The notes: generated by a model not told the origin, from the letters alone. A DNA stretch of 63,166 bases from a bacterium (GCA_905221035.1 CAJNBP010000010.1:1-63166), one strand, 5' to 3'. Shown: positions 51,296-60,400, counted from the first letter of the stretch. Numbers and translations: made by a program.

Positions 51296-52654
51296 ATGGC
51301 AGAAGTAGAAGAGTTACGAGTACAACCTCAAGATATCTTAGCTGAGCAATCCGTTTTGGGGGCTATCTTTATTGACGAGAGTAAGCTTGTTTTTGTGCGA
51401 GAATACATTGAGTCTCGGGACTTTTTTAAGTATGCCCATCGTTTGATTTTCCAAGCCATGGTTGATTTATCCGATCGTGGCGATGCCATAGATGCAACAA
51501 CGGTTCGCACCATTCTTGATAATCAAGGTGATTTACAGAATATTGGTGGCTTGTCTTATTTGGTTGAGATTGTCAATTCTGTGCCAACTTCTGCTAATGC
51601 GGAGTATTATGCTAAGATTGTCGCTGAAAAAGCCATGCTACGGCGATTAATCGCAAAGTTGACAGAGTCTGTCAACCAAGCTTACGAGGCTTCACAACCA
51701 GCTGATGAAATCATTGCTCAGGCAGAAAAAGGCTTGATTGATGTCAGTGAAAATGCAAATCGAAGTGGATTTAAGAATATTCGAGATGTGTTGAACGTCA
51801 ACTTTGGAAATCTGGAAGCTCGCTCGCAACAAACGACCGATATTACTGGTATTGCGACAGGTTATCGTGACTTGGATCATATGACGACTGGTCTGCATGA
51901 AGAGGAGTTGATTATCTTAGCAGCTCGTCCGGCGGTTGGTAAGACAGCCTTTGCCTTGAATATCGCTCAGAACATTGGGACTAAGTTGGACAAAACGGTT
52001 GCTATCTTTTCGCTCGAAATGGGTGCGGAAAGTCTAGTAGACCGTATGTTAGCCGCAGAGGGTTTGGTGGAATCGCATTCTATCCGTACGGGTCAATTGA
52101 CCGATGAGGAATGGCAAAAGTACACCATTGCTCAAGGGAACCTAGCCAACGCAAGTATCTATATCGATGATACGCCAGGTATTCGGATTACAGAGATTCG
52201 TTCTCGTTCTCGTAAATTGGCTCAAGAAACTGGAAATCTTGGTTTGATTTTGATAGACTACCTTCAATTGATTACGGGAACTGGTCGAGAAAATCGTCAA
52301 CAAGAGGTTTCAGAAATTTCACGTCAGTTGAAAATCCTAGCCAAGGAACTGAAAGTTCCAGTAATTGCTCTAAGTCAGCTTTCTCGTGGTGTAGAACAAC
52401 GTCAGGACAAGAGACCGGTCTTGTCTGATATTCGTGAATCGGGATCTATCGAGCAGGATGCTGATATCGTAGCCTTTCTTTATCGTGACGATTACTATGA
52501 GCGTGGTGGTGAAGAAGAGGAAGGCATCCCAAATAATAAGGTAGAAGTTATCATTGAGAAAAACCGTAGTGGAGCTCGTGGAACTGTGGAATTAATTTTC
52601 CAAAAAGAATACAATAAATTTTCAAGTATATCAAAAAGGGAGGAAATAAGATGA
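51296..52654 (+). CDS. dnaB: Replicative DNA helicase DnaB (often called DnaC in Gram-positives)
   Basis: Hexameric fork helicase. The 452-residue protein has an N-terminal DnaG-binding domain, a linker, and a RecA-like motor with Walker A ARPAVGKTA (about 208-216) and Walker B LILIDYLQL. It overlaps the Veg-family gene by four bases. Confidence 0.97.
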   Translation: MAEVEELRVQPQDILAEQSVLGAIFIDESKLVFVREYIESRDFFKYAHRLIFQAMVDLSDRGDAIDATTVRTILDNQGDLQNIGGLSYLVEIVNSVPTSANAEYYAKIVAEKAMLRRLIAKLTESVNQAYEASQPADEIIAQAEKGLIDVSENANRSGFKNIRDVLNVNFGNLEARSQQTTDITGIATGYRDLDHMTTGLHEEELIILAARPAVGKTAFALNIAQNIGTKLDKTVAIFSLEMGAESLVDRMLAAEGLVESHSIRTGQLTDEEWQKYTIAQGNLANASIYIDDTPGIRITEIRSRSRKLAQETGNLGLILIDYLQLITGTGRENRQQEVSEISRQLKILAKELKVPVIALSQLSRGVEQRQDKRPVLSDIRESGSIEQDADIVAFLYRDDYYERGGEEEEGIPNNKVEVIIEKNRSGARGTVELIFQKEYNKFSSISKREEIR

Positions 52655-52917
52655 CAGATGCATTTACAGATGTAGCTAAGATGAAAAAAATTAAAGAGGA
52701 AATCAAGGCGCATGAGGGTCATGTAATCGAAATGACTTTGGAAAATGGGCGTAAGCGCCAAAAAAATAGATTGGGTAAGCTAATTGAAGTTTATCCATCC
52801 CTATTTATCGTGGAATTTGGGAACGTTGAAGGAGATAAACAAGCTAATGTTTATGTTGAATCCTTTACTTATTCAGATATCCTTACTGAAAAGAATTTGA
52901 TTCATTATCTTGACTAA
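52651..52917 (+). CDS. Veg-family protein (DUF1021)
   Basis: An 88-residue basic protein of the Veg family. The GHVIEMTLENGRKR segment and the beta-barrel-like core are typical. B. subtilis Veg is linked to biofilm matrix expression; the streptococcal role is unclear. It overlaps dnaB by four bases, with GGGAGG as ribosome site, and is followed by a strong terminator. Confidence 0.88.
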   Translation: MTDAFTDVAKMKKIKEEIKAHEGHVIEMTLENGRKRQKNRLGKLIEVYPSLFIVEFGNVEGDKQANVYVESFTYSDILTEKNLIHYLD

Positions 52918-52947
52918 AGTGAGAAATTTTCTCACTTTTTCTTTTTT
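52917..52947 (+). terminator. Terminator after the Veg gene
   Basis: AAGTGAGAA and TTCTCACTT form a perfect stem followed by TTTTCTTTTTT. Confidence 0.92.
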
Positions 52948-52948
52948 C

Positions 52949-52956
52949 TCCGAATA
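52949..52956 (+). promoter_or_regulatory. Candidate SigX (cin-box) promoter for cbpD
   Basis: TCCGAATA preceded by CTTTTTTC resembles the late-competence box (TACGAATA after a T-run), with one mismatch. It lies 154 bases before cbpD, and the BOX element lies between. cbpD is a known SigX-dependent gene in pneumococcus, and I see no better cin-box closer to it. Confidence 0.5.
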
Positions 52957-52983
52957 ATTTAAGTGAAGGCAATCTTCGATTTA

Positions 52984-53088
52984 TACTCTTCGAAAATCAA
53001 ATTCAAACCACGTCAGCTTCGCCTTGCCATACTCAAGTATAGCCTGCGCCTAGCTTCCTAGTTTGATCTTTAATTTTCATTGAGTACT
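52984..53088. repeat. BOX element (boxA-boxC, no boxB)
   Basis: Starts ATACTCTTCGAAAATC, carries the boxA core CGTCAGCTTCGCCTTGCC, and passes directly to boxC (GCGCCTAGCTTCCTAG) ending TTTTCATTGAGTAC. It occupies most of the cbpD leader, 22 bases before the start codon. Confidence 0.9.
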
Positions 53089-53110
53089 ATATTATTTTCA
53101 AGGAGGAAGA

Positions 53111-54229
53111 ATGAAAATTTCACCATTTACAGTAACAGAGACAGGGTTTTCTTTTAGAAAATCAGTTAAAAAGGTTGTTCCTTTTTTAGTAGTAGGATTG
53201 ATGCTAGCAGCGGGTGATAGTGTCTATGCCTATTCTGGAGGGAATGGGTCGATTGCGCGTGGGGATGATTATCCTACTCATTATAAAAATGGGAGTCAGG
53301 AGATTGACAAGTGGCGGATGTATTCTCGTCAGTGTACTTCTTTTGCAGCCTTTCGTTTGAGTAATGTCAATGGTTTTGAGATTCCAAGGGCTTATGGAAA
53401 TGCGAATGAATGGGGGCACCGTGCTCGTCGTGAAGGCTATCGTGTAGACAATAGACCAGCTATTGGCTCCATTGCTTGGTCTACTGCAGGAACTTATGGG
53501 CATGTTGCCTGGGTGTCAAATGTAATGGGAGATAAGATTGAGATTGAGGAATATAACTATGGTTATACAGAAGCCTATAATAAACGAATTATAAAAGCAA
53601 ATACGATGACAGGATTTATTCATTTTAAAGATTTGGCTGGTGGCAGTGTTGGGAATAGTCAAACCTCAGTTTCAACAGGAGGAACACATTATTTCAAGGC
53701 TAAGTCTGCTATCAAGACTCAGCCCCTAGCTAGCGCAACTACAATTGATTACTATTATCCTGGGGAGAAGGTTCATTATGATCAAATTCTCGAAAAAGAT
53801 GGGTACAAGTGGTTGAGTTATACGGCTTATAACGGAAGTCGTCGTTATATCCAGCTAGAAGGAGTGGCTTCTTCACAGAATTATCAGAACCAATCAGGAA
53901 ATAGTTCTAATTATAGCTCAAATACTGGATTGACTGTCGGTTGGAAGAAAATAAATGGTAGTTGGTATCATTTCAAATCAAATGGGTCTAAATCAACAGG
54001 CTGGCTGAAAGATGGTTCTAGCTGGTATTATTTGAAATCATCTGGTGAAATGCAGACAGGATGGTTAAAGGAAAATGGTCTGTGGTATTATTTGGATAGT
54101 TCAGGTGCAATGAAAACAGGTTGGTATCAAGTCTCAGGTAAGTGGTATTATTCTTACTCTTCAGGCGCCTTAGCTGTCAATACGACGGTGGATGGCTACA
54201 GAGTAAACAGTGATGGAGTACGAGTATAG
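53111..54229 (+). CDS. cbpD: Choline-binding murein hydrolase CbpD (competence fratricin)
   Basis: Secreted by competent cells to lyse non-competent relatives and release DNA. The 372-residue protein has a signal peptide (cleavage near AYA, about 40), a CHAP domain (about 55-175, catalytic Cys75 in SRQCTSF and His131 in YGHVAW), an SH3b domain (about 190-252) and four choline-binding repeats (about 276-372, e.g. TGWLKENGLWYYLDSSG). It is shorter than the pneumococcal form I recall, which has two SH3b domains. Regulation is discussed with the BOX and cin-box entries. Confidence 0.93.
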   Translation: MKISPFTVTETGFSFRKSVKKVVPFLVVGLMLAAGDSVYAYSGGNGSIARGDDYPTHYKNGSQEIDKWRMYSRQCTSFAAFRLSNVNGFEIPRAYGNANEWGHRARREGYRVDNRPAIGSIAWSTAGTYGHVAWVSNVMGDKIEIEEYNYGYTEAYNKRIIKANTMTGFIHFKDLAGGSVGNSQTSVSTGGTHYFKAKSAIKTQPLASATTIDYYYPGEKVHYDQILEKDGYKWLSYTAYNGSRRYIQLEGVASSQNYQNQSGNSSNYSSNTGLTVGWKKINGSWYHFKSNGSKSTGWLKDGSSWYYLKSSGEMQTGWLKENGLWYYLDSSGAMKTGWYQVSGKWYYSYSSGALAVNTTVDGYRVNSDGVRV

Positions 54230-54237
54230 AAAATTGG

Positions 54238-54262
54238 GGCAGGAAAAATTTCCTGCTCTTTT
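54238..54262 (+). terminator. Terminator after cbpD
   Basis: GCAGGAAA and TTTCCTGC form an 8-bp stem, loop AA, then TCTTTTCT. Confidence 0.85.
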
Positions 54263-54321
54263 CTGTAAGCAGTTTCCTTGACTTTTTTTTTGTTTTGCGC
54301 TATCATATGTCCATATAATAT

Positions 54322-54402
<81 letters not shown>

Positions 54403-54418
54403 ACTTAGTCTATTCTGC

Positions 54419-54451
54419 ACCTTTTCCATATATGGTAAAGGTTTTTCTTTT
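54419..54451 (+). terminator. Riboswitch-controlled terminator
   Basis: ACCTTT-CCATA and TATGG-AAAGGT pair with one mismatch and are followed by TTTTTCTTTTT, 17 bases after the riboswitch. The in-frame ATG at 54432 lies within this stem, so it is not the start of the next gene. Confidence 0.85.
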
Positions 54452-54482
54452 TGTCAAAGGAAAACGAGAAGAGGAGGTTGTT

Positions 54483-54773
54483 ATGAAAGCAAGCATTGCC
54501 TTGCAAGTTTTACCCCTATCACAGGGGATTGATCGGATTGCTGTTATCGATCAGGTCATTGCGTATCTGCAAGCTCAAGAAGTGACCATAGTGGTGACAC
54601 CATTTGAAACGGTCTTGGAAGGGGAGTTTGATGAGCTCATGTGCATTCTCAAAGAAGCGCTGGAAGTGGCAGGGCAGGAGGCAGATAATGTCTTTGCCAA
54701 TGTCAAAATAAATGTAGGAGAGATTTTAAGTATTGATGAGAAACTTGAAAAGTATACTGAGACGACACATTAG
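54483..54773 (+). CDS. Thiamine-binding protein, MTH1187/YkoF-like
   Basis: A 96-residue protein of the MTH1187 (thiamine-binding) family, MKASIALQVLPLSQGIDR. I start at ATG 54483 after GAGGAGG; the 54432 ATG sits in the terminator stem. Family members bind thiamine-like pyrimidine compounds and often lie with thiamine ABC transporters, as here. It overlaps the permease gene. Confidence 0.85.
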   Translation: MKASIALQVLPLSQGIDRIAVIDQVIAYLQAQEVTIVVTPFETVLEGEFDELMCILKEALEVAGQEADNVFANVKINVGEILSIDEKLEKYTETTH

Positions 54774-55494
54774 TCTATTGGGCTTTCTGGGAGTCTTGTC
54801 AATCTGGCAGTTAGCAGGTTTTCTTAAACTTCTCCCCAAGTTTATCCTGCCGACCCCTCTTGAAATTCTCCAGGCCTTTGTTCGTGACAGAGAATTTCTC
54901 TGGCACCATAGCTGGGCTACCTTGAGAGTGGCTTTACTGGGGTTGGTTCTAGGAGTCTTGATTGCCTGTCTCATGGCTGTGCTTATGGACAGTTTGACTT
55001 GGCTCAATGACCTGATTTACCCTATGATGGTGGTTGTGCAGACCATTCCGACTATTGCTATAGCTCCTATCTTGGTCTTGTGGCTAGGTTATGGGATTTT
55101 GCCCAAGATTGTCTTGATTATCTTAACGACAACCTTCCCCATCATCGTCAGCATTTTGGACGGTTTTAGGCATTGTGACAAGGATATGCTGACCTTGTTT
55201 AGTCTGATGCGGGCCAAGTCTTGGCAAATCCTGTGGCACTTTAAAATTCCAGTCAGCCTGCCCTACTTTTATGCAGGTCTAAGAGTTAGTGTTTCCTACG
55301 CTTTTATCACAACAGTGGTATCTGAGTGGTTGGGAGGCTTTGAAGGACTTGGTGTCTACATGATTCAGTCCAAGAAACTGTTTCAGTATGATACCATGTT
55401 TGCTATTATTATTCTGGTATCGCTTATCAGCCTTCTGGGTATGAAGTTGGTCGATATTAGTGAAAAATATGTGATTAAATGGAAACGTTCGTAA
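54736..55494 (+). CDS. ABC transporter permease for thiamine precursor (ThiX-like)
   Basis: A 252-residue inner-membrane permease of the SsuC/TauC family, five or six helices, with EAA-loop-like segment DMLTLFSLMRAKSWQILW. The start is ATG 54736 (a TTG at 54733 is also possible), overlapping the thiamine-binding gene by 38 bases. With the lipoprotein and ATPase downstream it forms a HMP/aminopyrimidine uptake system under the TPP riboswitch. Confidence 0.92.
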   Translation: MRNLKSILRRHISLLGFLGVLSIWQLAGFLKLLPKFILPTPLEILQAFVRDREFLWHHSWATLRVALLGLVLGVLIACLMAVLMDSLTWLNDLIYPMMVVVQTIPTIAIAPILVLWLGYGILPKIVLIILTTTFPIIVSILDGFRHCDKDMLTLFSLMRAKSWQILWHFKIPVSLPYFYAGLRVSVSYAFITTVVSEWLGGFEGLGVYMIQSKKLFQYDTMFAIIILVSLISLLGMKLVDISEKYVIKWKRS

Positions 55495-55531
55495 AATTAG
55501 AATGTTTCAAAAAAGAAAAGAGGAAATCAAA

Positions 55532-56539
55532 ATGAAAAAAACATGGAAAGTGTTTTTAACGATTGTAACGGCTTTTGTAGCTGTTGTGCTTGTGGCCTGT
55601 GGTCAAGGAACTGCTTCTAAGGACAACAAAGAAGCAGAACTCAAGAAAATTGACTTTATCCTAGACTGGACACCAAATACCAACCACACAGGGCTTTATG
55701 TAGCCAAGGAAAAAGGTTATTTCAAAGAAGCTGGAGTGGATGTTGATTTGAAATTGCCACCTGAAGAAAGCTCTTCTGACTTGGTTATCAATGGCAAGGC
55801 ACCATTTGCAGTGTATTTCCAAGACTACATGGCTAAAAAATTGGAAAAAGGTGCAGGAATTACTGCCGTTGCAGCTATCGTTGAGCACAATACGTCAGGA
55901 ATCATCTCTCGTAAATCTGACAATGTAGCTAGTCCAAAAGACTTGGTTGGTAAGAAATACGGAACTTGGAATGACCCAACTGAACTTGCTATGCTGAAAA
56001 CCTTGGTAGAATCTCAAGGTGGAGACTTTGAGAAGGTCGAAAAAGTACCAAACAACGACTCAAACTCAATCACACCGATTGCCAATGGCGTCTTTGATAC
56101 TGCTTGGATCTATTATGGATGGGATGGAATTCTTGCTAAATCTCAAGGTGTAGATGCTAATTTCATGTACTTGAAAGACTATGTCAAGGAGTTTGACTAC
56201 TACTCACCAGTTATCATCGCAAATAACGACTATTTGAAAGACAACAAGGAAGAAGCTCGCAAAGTTATACAAGCCATCAAAAAAGGCTACCAATATGCTA
56301 TGGAACATCCAGAGGAAGCAGCCGATATCCTCATCAAGAATGCACCTGAACTCAAGGAAAAACGTGACTTTGTCATCGAATCTCAAAAATACTTGTCAAA
56401 AGAATACGCAAGCGACAAGGAAAAATGGGGTCAATTTGACGCAGCTCGCTGGAATGCCTTCTACAAATGGGATAAAGAAAATGGTATCCTTAAAGAAGAT
56501 TTGACAGACAAAGGCTTCACCAACGAATTTGTGAAATAA
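55532..56539 (+). CDS. Thiamine-precursor binding lipoprotein (ThiY/NMT1 family)
   Basis: A 335-residue substrate-binding lipoprotein: signal with lipobox LVAC (Cys23), then an NMT1/THI5-like domain (DWTPNTNHTGLYVAKEKGY, typical of formylaminopyrimidine/HMP binders). I start at ATG 55532, seven bases after GAGG, over 55502, because a signal peptide follows directly. Its last base is shared with the ATPase start. Confidence 0.93.
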   Translation: MKKTWKVFLTIVTAFVAVVLVACGQGTASKDNKEAELKKIDFILDWTPNTNHTGLYVAKEKGYFKEAGVDVDLKLPPEESSSDLVINGKAPFAVYFQDYMAKKLEKGAGITAVAAIVEHNTSGIISRKSDNVASPKDLVGKKYGTWNDPTELAMLKTLVESQGGDFEKVEKVPNNDSNSITPIANGVFDTAWIYYGWDGILAKSQGVDANFMYLKDYVKEFDYYSPVIIANNDYLKDNKEEARKVIQAIKKGYQYAMEHPEEAADILIKNAPELKEKRDFVIESQKYLSKEYASDKEKWGQFDAARWNAFYKWDKENGILKEDLTDKGFTNEFVK

Positions 56540-57267
56540 TGACAGAAATAAGACTAGAACACGTAAGCTATGCCTATGGTCAAGAGAGGATTTTAGATGA
56601 TATCAATCTGAAAGTGACTTCAGGTGAAGTAGTCTCTATTTTAGGCCCAAGTGGTGTAGGAAAGACCACTCTCTTTAATCTGATCGCTGGGATTTTAGAA
56701 GTCCAGTCTGGGAGAATTGTCCTTGATGGTGAGGAAAATCCTAAGGGGCGCGTGAGTTATATGTTACAGAAGGACCTGCTCTTGGAGCACAAGACGGTGC
56801 TGGGCAATATCATCCTGCCCCTCTTGATTCAAAAGGTGGATAAGGCAGAAGCTATTTCCCGAGCGGACGAAATTCTTGCGACCTTCCAGTTGACAGCTGT
56901 ACGGGACAAGTATCCTCATGAACTGAGTGGAGGGATGCGTCAGCGTGTGGCCTTGCTCCGAACCTACCTTTTCGGTCACAAGCTCTTTCTCTTGGATGAG
57001 GCCTTTAGCGCCTTGGATGAGATGACCAAGATGGAACTCCACGCTTGGTATCTAGAAATTCACAAACAGCTACAGCTGACGACCTTGATTATCACACATA
57101 GTATCGAGGAGGCCCTCAATCTCAGTGACCGCATCTATATCTTGAAAAATCGCCCTGGGCAGATTGTTTCAGAAATTAAACTAGCTTGGTCTGAAGATGA
57201 GGACAAGGAAGTCCAAAAGATTGCCTACAAACGTCAAATCTTGGCAGAATTAGGCTTAGATAAGTAG
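56539..57267 (+). CDS. Thiamine-precursor ABC transporter ATPase (ThiZ-like)
   Basis: A 242-residue ATPase: Walker A GPSGVGKT (36-43), ABC signature LSGGMRQR, Walker B LFLLDEAFSALD. It starts on the last base of the lipoprotein gene's stop, ending the riboswitch-controlled operon; a terminator follows at 57275. Confidence 0.93.
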   Translation: MTEIRLEHVSYAYGQERILDDINLKVTSGEVVSILGPSGVGKTTLFNLIAGILEVQSGRIVLDGEENPKGRVSYMLQKDLLLEHKTVLGNIILPLLIQKVDKAEAISRADEILATFQLTAVRDKYPHELSGGMRQRVALLRTYLFGHKLFLLDEAFSALDEMTKMELHAWYLEIHKQLQLTTLIITHSIEEALNLSDRIYILKNRPGQIVSEIKLAWSEDEDKEVQKIAYKRQILAELGLDK

Positions 57268-57274
57268 AAAAATA

Positions 57275-57314
57275 GGGAGTTGGTGAAGATTATCCTTTAC
57301 CAGCGCCCTTTTTC
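57275..57314 (+). terminator. Terminator after the thiamine operon
   Basis: GGGAGTTGGTGAA pairs with TTTACCAGCGCCC (one mismatch) around a 14-base loop and is followed by TTTTTCTTTT. Confidence 0.82.
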
Positions 57315-57337
57315 TTTTAAAAATGAGAAAATTTCGG

Positions 57338-57360
57338 TATAATAGTCAAAGATAGTCAAG
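57338..57360 (+). promoter_or_regulatory. ctsR-clpC promoter with CtsR box
   Basis: TATAAT (57338-57343) is followed at once by AGTCAAA-GAT-AGTCAAG (57344-57360), a CtsR heptad direct repeat (RGTCAAA-N3-RGTCAAA). The operator overlaps the transcription start, so CtsR represses its own operon until heat or protein stress. Confidence 0.9.
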
Positions 57361-57385
57361 GTTTAAAGAGAGAGGTGGGTTTGTA

Positions 57386-57844
57386 ATGAGATTTAAAAAT
57401 ACATCGGATCATATTGAGGCCTACATCAAGGCGATTTTAGATCAATCTGGTATTGTAGAGTTGCAACGAAGTCAGTTGGCAGATACTTTTCAGGTTGTTC
57501 CTAGTCAGATTAACTACGTGATCAAGACACGCTTTACGGAAAGTAGAGGCTACTTGGTTGAAAGTAAGCGTGGTGGCGGAGGCTACATTCGTATAGGACG
57601 GATTGAGTTTTCTAGTCATCATGAAATGCTCCGCGATTTGCTTTACTCAATTGGTGAGCGAGTTAGTCAAGAAATTTATGAGGATATTCTGCAGCTTTTG
57701 GTTGAGCAGGAATTGATGACCAAGCAGGAGATGAATTTGCTAGTATCAGTAGCTTTGGATCGCGTTCTAGGAGAAGAAGCTCCAGTTGTTCGTGCTAATA
57801 TGCTACGACAGGTCATACAAGAGGTAGATAGAAAAGGGAAGTAA
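57386..57844 (+). CDS. ctsR: Class III heat-shock repressor CtsR
   Basis: A 152-residue repressor with a winged helix (about 5-70; the RGGGGYIRIGRI wing with its glycine tract is the heat-sensing feature) and a C-terminal dimer domain. It represses clp genes and itself through the box at 57344. Start follows GAGAGGTGGG; clpC begins two bases after the stop. Confidence 0.97.
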   Translation: MRFKNTSDHIEAYIKAILDQSGIVELQRSQLADTFQVVPSQINYVIKTRFTESRGYLVESKRGGGGYIRIGRIEFSSHHEMLRDLLYSIGERVSQEIYEDILQLLVEQELMTKQEMNLLVSVALDRVLGEEAPVVRANMLRQVIQEVDRKGK

Positions 57845-57845
57845 G

Positions 57846-60278
57846 ATGAACTATTCAAAAGCATTGAATGAATGTATCGAAAGTGCCTACATGGTTGCTG
57901 GCCATTTCGGAGCTCGTTACCTAGAGTCTTGGCACTTGTTGATTGCCATGTCCAATCATAGTTATAGTGTGGCAGGGGCGACTTTAAATGATTATCCATA
58001 TGAGATGGACCGTTTAGAAGAAGTCGCTTTGGAACTGACTGAAACGGAATATAGCCAGGATGAAACCTTTACGGAGTTGCCGTTTTCTCATCGTTTGCAG
58101 GTTCTCTTTGATGAAGCAGAATATGTAGCGTCAGTGGTCCATGCTAAGGTGTTAGGGACAGAGCATGTCCTCTATGCGATTTTACATGATGGCAATGCCT
58201 TGGCAACTCGTATCTTGGAGAGGGCTGGTTTTTCTTATGAAGACAAGAAAGATCAGCTCAAGATTGCTGCCCTACGTCGAAATCTAGAGGAACGTGCAGG
58301 CTGGACTCGTGAAGACCTCAAGGCTTTACGCCAACGCCATCGTACAGTAGCTGATAAACAAAATTCTATGGCTAATATGATGGGCATGCCCCAGACTCCT
58401 AGTGGTGGTCTCGAGGACTATACGCATGATTTGACAGAGCAAGCTCGTTCTGGCAAGTTAGAACCAGTTATCGGTCGAGATAAGGAAATCTCGCGTATGA
58501 TTCAAATCTTGAGTCGTAAGACCAAGAATAATCCTGTTTTGGTTGGGGATGCTGGTGTCGGGAAAACAGCCTTGGCGCTTGGGCTCGCTCAGCGTATTGC
58601 TAGTGGTGATGTACCTGCGGAAATGGCTAAGATGCGCGTGTTGGAGCTTGATTTGATGAACGTTGTTGCAGGGACACGCTTCCGTGGTGACTTTGAAGAA
58701 CGCATGAACAATATCATCAAGGATATTGAAGAAGATGGTCAAGTGATTCTCTTTATCGATGAACTCCACACCATCATGGGTTCTGGTAGTGGGATTGACT
58801 CAACTCTGGATGCGGCCAATATCTTGAAACCAGCCTTGGCGCGTGGCACCTTGAGAACGGTTGGTGCGACCACTCAGGAAGAATACCAAAAACATATCGA
58901 AAAAGATGCGGCACTTTCTCGTCGTTTCGCTAAAGTGACGATTGAAGAACCAAGCGTGGCAGACAGCATGACCATTTTGCAAGGCTTGAAGGCGACTTAT
59001 GAGAAGCATCACCGTGTGCAAATCACAGATGAAGCGGTTGAAACAGCTGTCAAGATGGCCCATCGTTACTTGACTAGTCGTCACTTGCCAGACTCTGCTA
59101 TCGACCTCTTAGATGAAGCTGCAGCAACAGTGCAAAATAAGGCTAAGCATGTGAAAGCAGACGAATCCGGCTTGAGTCCAGCTGATAAGGCCCTGATGGA
59201 TGGCAAGTGGAAACAGGCAGCCCAGCTAATCGCAAAAGAAGAGGAAGTGCCTGTCTATAAAGACTTGGTGACAGAGTCTGATATTTTGACCACCTTGAGT
59301 CGCTTGTCAGGGATTCCAGTTCAAAAACTAACTCAGACTGACGCTAAGAAATACTTGAACCTGGAAGCGGAACTCCACAAACGTGTCATCGGTCAAGATC
59401 AAGCAGTTTCAAGCATTAGCCGTGCCATTCGCCGCAACCAGTCAGGGATTCGCAGTCACAAGCGTCCGATTGGTTCCTTTATGTTCCTAGGGCCTACGGG
59501 TGTCGGGAAGACCGAATTGGCCAAGGCTCTGGCAGAAGTTCTTTTTGAAGACGAATCAGCCCTTATCCGCTTTGATATGAGTGAGTATATGGAGAAATTC
59601 GCAGCTAGCCGTCTTAATGGAGCTCCTCCGGGCTATGTGGGCTACGAAGAAGGTGGGGAGTTGACCGAGAAGGTTCGCAACAAACCCTATTCCGTTCTCC
59701 TCTTTGACGAGGTAGAGAAGGCCCATCCAGACATCTTTAATGTTCTCTTGCAGGTCTTGGATGATGGTGTCTTGACCGATAGCAAGGGCCGCAAGGTTGA
59801 CTTTTCAAATACCATTATCATTATGACATCGAACCTTGGTGCGACTGCCCTTCGTGATGATAAGACAGTTGGTTTTGGGGCTAAGGACATTCGTTTTGAC
59901 CAGGAAAATATGGAAAAACGCATGTTTGAAGAGCTGAAAAAGGCTTATAGACCTGAATTTATCAACCGTATTGATGAAAAGGTGGTCTTCCATAGCTTGT
60001 CTAGCGAACATATGCAGGAAGTGGTGAAGATTATGGTCAAACCTTTAGTAGCAAGTTTGGCTGAAAAAGGTATTGACTTGAAATTACAAGCTTCAGCACT
60101 GAAATTGTTGGCAAATCAAGGCTACGATCCAGAGATGGGAGCTCGTCCACTTCGCAGAATCCTGCAAACAGAAGTGGAAGACAAGTTAGCAGAACTTCTT
60201 CTTAAGGGAGAATTAGTGGCAGGTAGCACACTTAAGATTGGTGTCAAAGCAGGCCAGTTAAAATTTGATATTGTATAA
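57846..60278 (+). CDS. clpC: Clp protease ATPase ClpC
   Basis: Hsp100 unfoldase feeding ClpP. The 810-residue protein has N-terminal Clp repeats (1-150), two AAA modules with Walker A GDAGVGKT (234-241) and GPTGVGKT (about 550), and the second-module region YEEGGELTEKVR. It follows ctsR by two bases in the standard streptococcal order (no mcsA/mcsB). Confidence 0.97.
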   Translation: MNYSKALNECIESAYMVAGHFGARYLESWHLLIAMSNHSYSVAGATLNDYPYEMDRLEEVALELTETEYSQDETFTELPFSHRLQVLFDEAEYVASVVHAKVLGTEHVLYAILHDGNALATRILERAGFSYEDKKDQLKIAALRRNLEERAGWTREDLKALRQRHRTVADKQNSMANMMGMPQTPSGGLEDYTHDLTEQARSGKLEPVIGRDKEISRMIQILSRKTKNNPVLVGDAGVGKTALALGLAQRIASGDVPAEMAKMRVLELDLMNVVAGTRFRGDFEERMNNIIKDIEEDGQVILFIDELHTIMGSGSGIDSTLDAANILKPALARGTLRTVGATTQEEYQKHIEKDAALSRRFAKVTIEEPSVADSMTILQGLKATYEKHHRVQITDEAVETAVKMAHRYLTSRHLPDSAIDLLDEAAATVQNKAKHVKADESGLSPADKALMDGKWKQAAQLIAKEEEVPVYKDLVTESDILTTLSRLSGIPVQKLTQTDAKKYLNLEAELHKRVIGQDQAVSSISRAIRRNQSGIRSHKRPIGSFMFLGPTGVGKTELAKALAEVLFEDESALIRFDMSEYMEKFAASRLNGAPPGYVGYEEGGELTEKVRNKPYSVLLFDEVEKAHPDIFNVLLQVLDDGVLTDSKGRKVDFSNTIIIMTSNLGATALRDDKTVGFGAKDIRFDQENMEKRMFEELKKAYRPEFINRIDEKVVFHSLSSEHMQEVVKIMVKPLVASLAEKGIDLKLQASALKLLANQGYDPEMGARPLRRILQTEVEDKLAELLLKGELVAGSTLKIGVKAGQLKFDIV

Positions 60279-60282
60279 AAAT

Positions 60283-60315
60283 GGAGAATCAGGAGCAATC
60301 TTGATTCTCTTTTTT
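60283..60315 (+). terminator. Terminator after clpC
   Basis: GAGAATCA and TGATTCTC around an 11-base loop, then TTTTTT. Confidence 0.88.
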
Positions 60316-60354
60316 GCAATCTTTTTACAAAAAATAATAAAAAATTATTGATAA

Positions 60355-60400
60355 AATAAAAATATAGTTTATAATAAAAACATAGATAATAAAAATATCG
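60355..60400. repeat. Three-copy 13-base direct repeat upstream of nadR
   Basis: AATAAAAATATAG (60355-60367), AATAAAAACATAG (60373-60385) and AATAAAAATATCG (60388-60400) lie 25-70 bases before nadR in a very AT-rich stretch. They could be operators for the NrtR-like regulator encoded at 62275, or simply low-complexity DNA. Confidence 0.45.

Noticed and set aside
54432..54482. N-terminal extension of the thiamine-binding protein
   Set aside because: The ATG lies in the riboswitch terminator stem; the well-placed GAGGAGG favours 54483.
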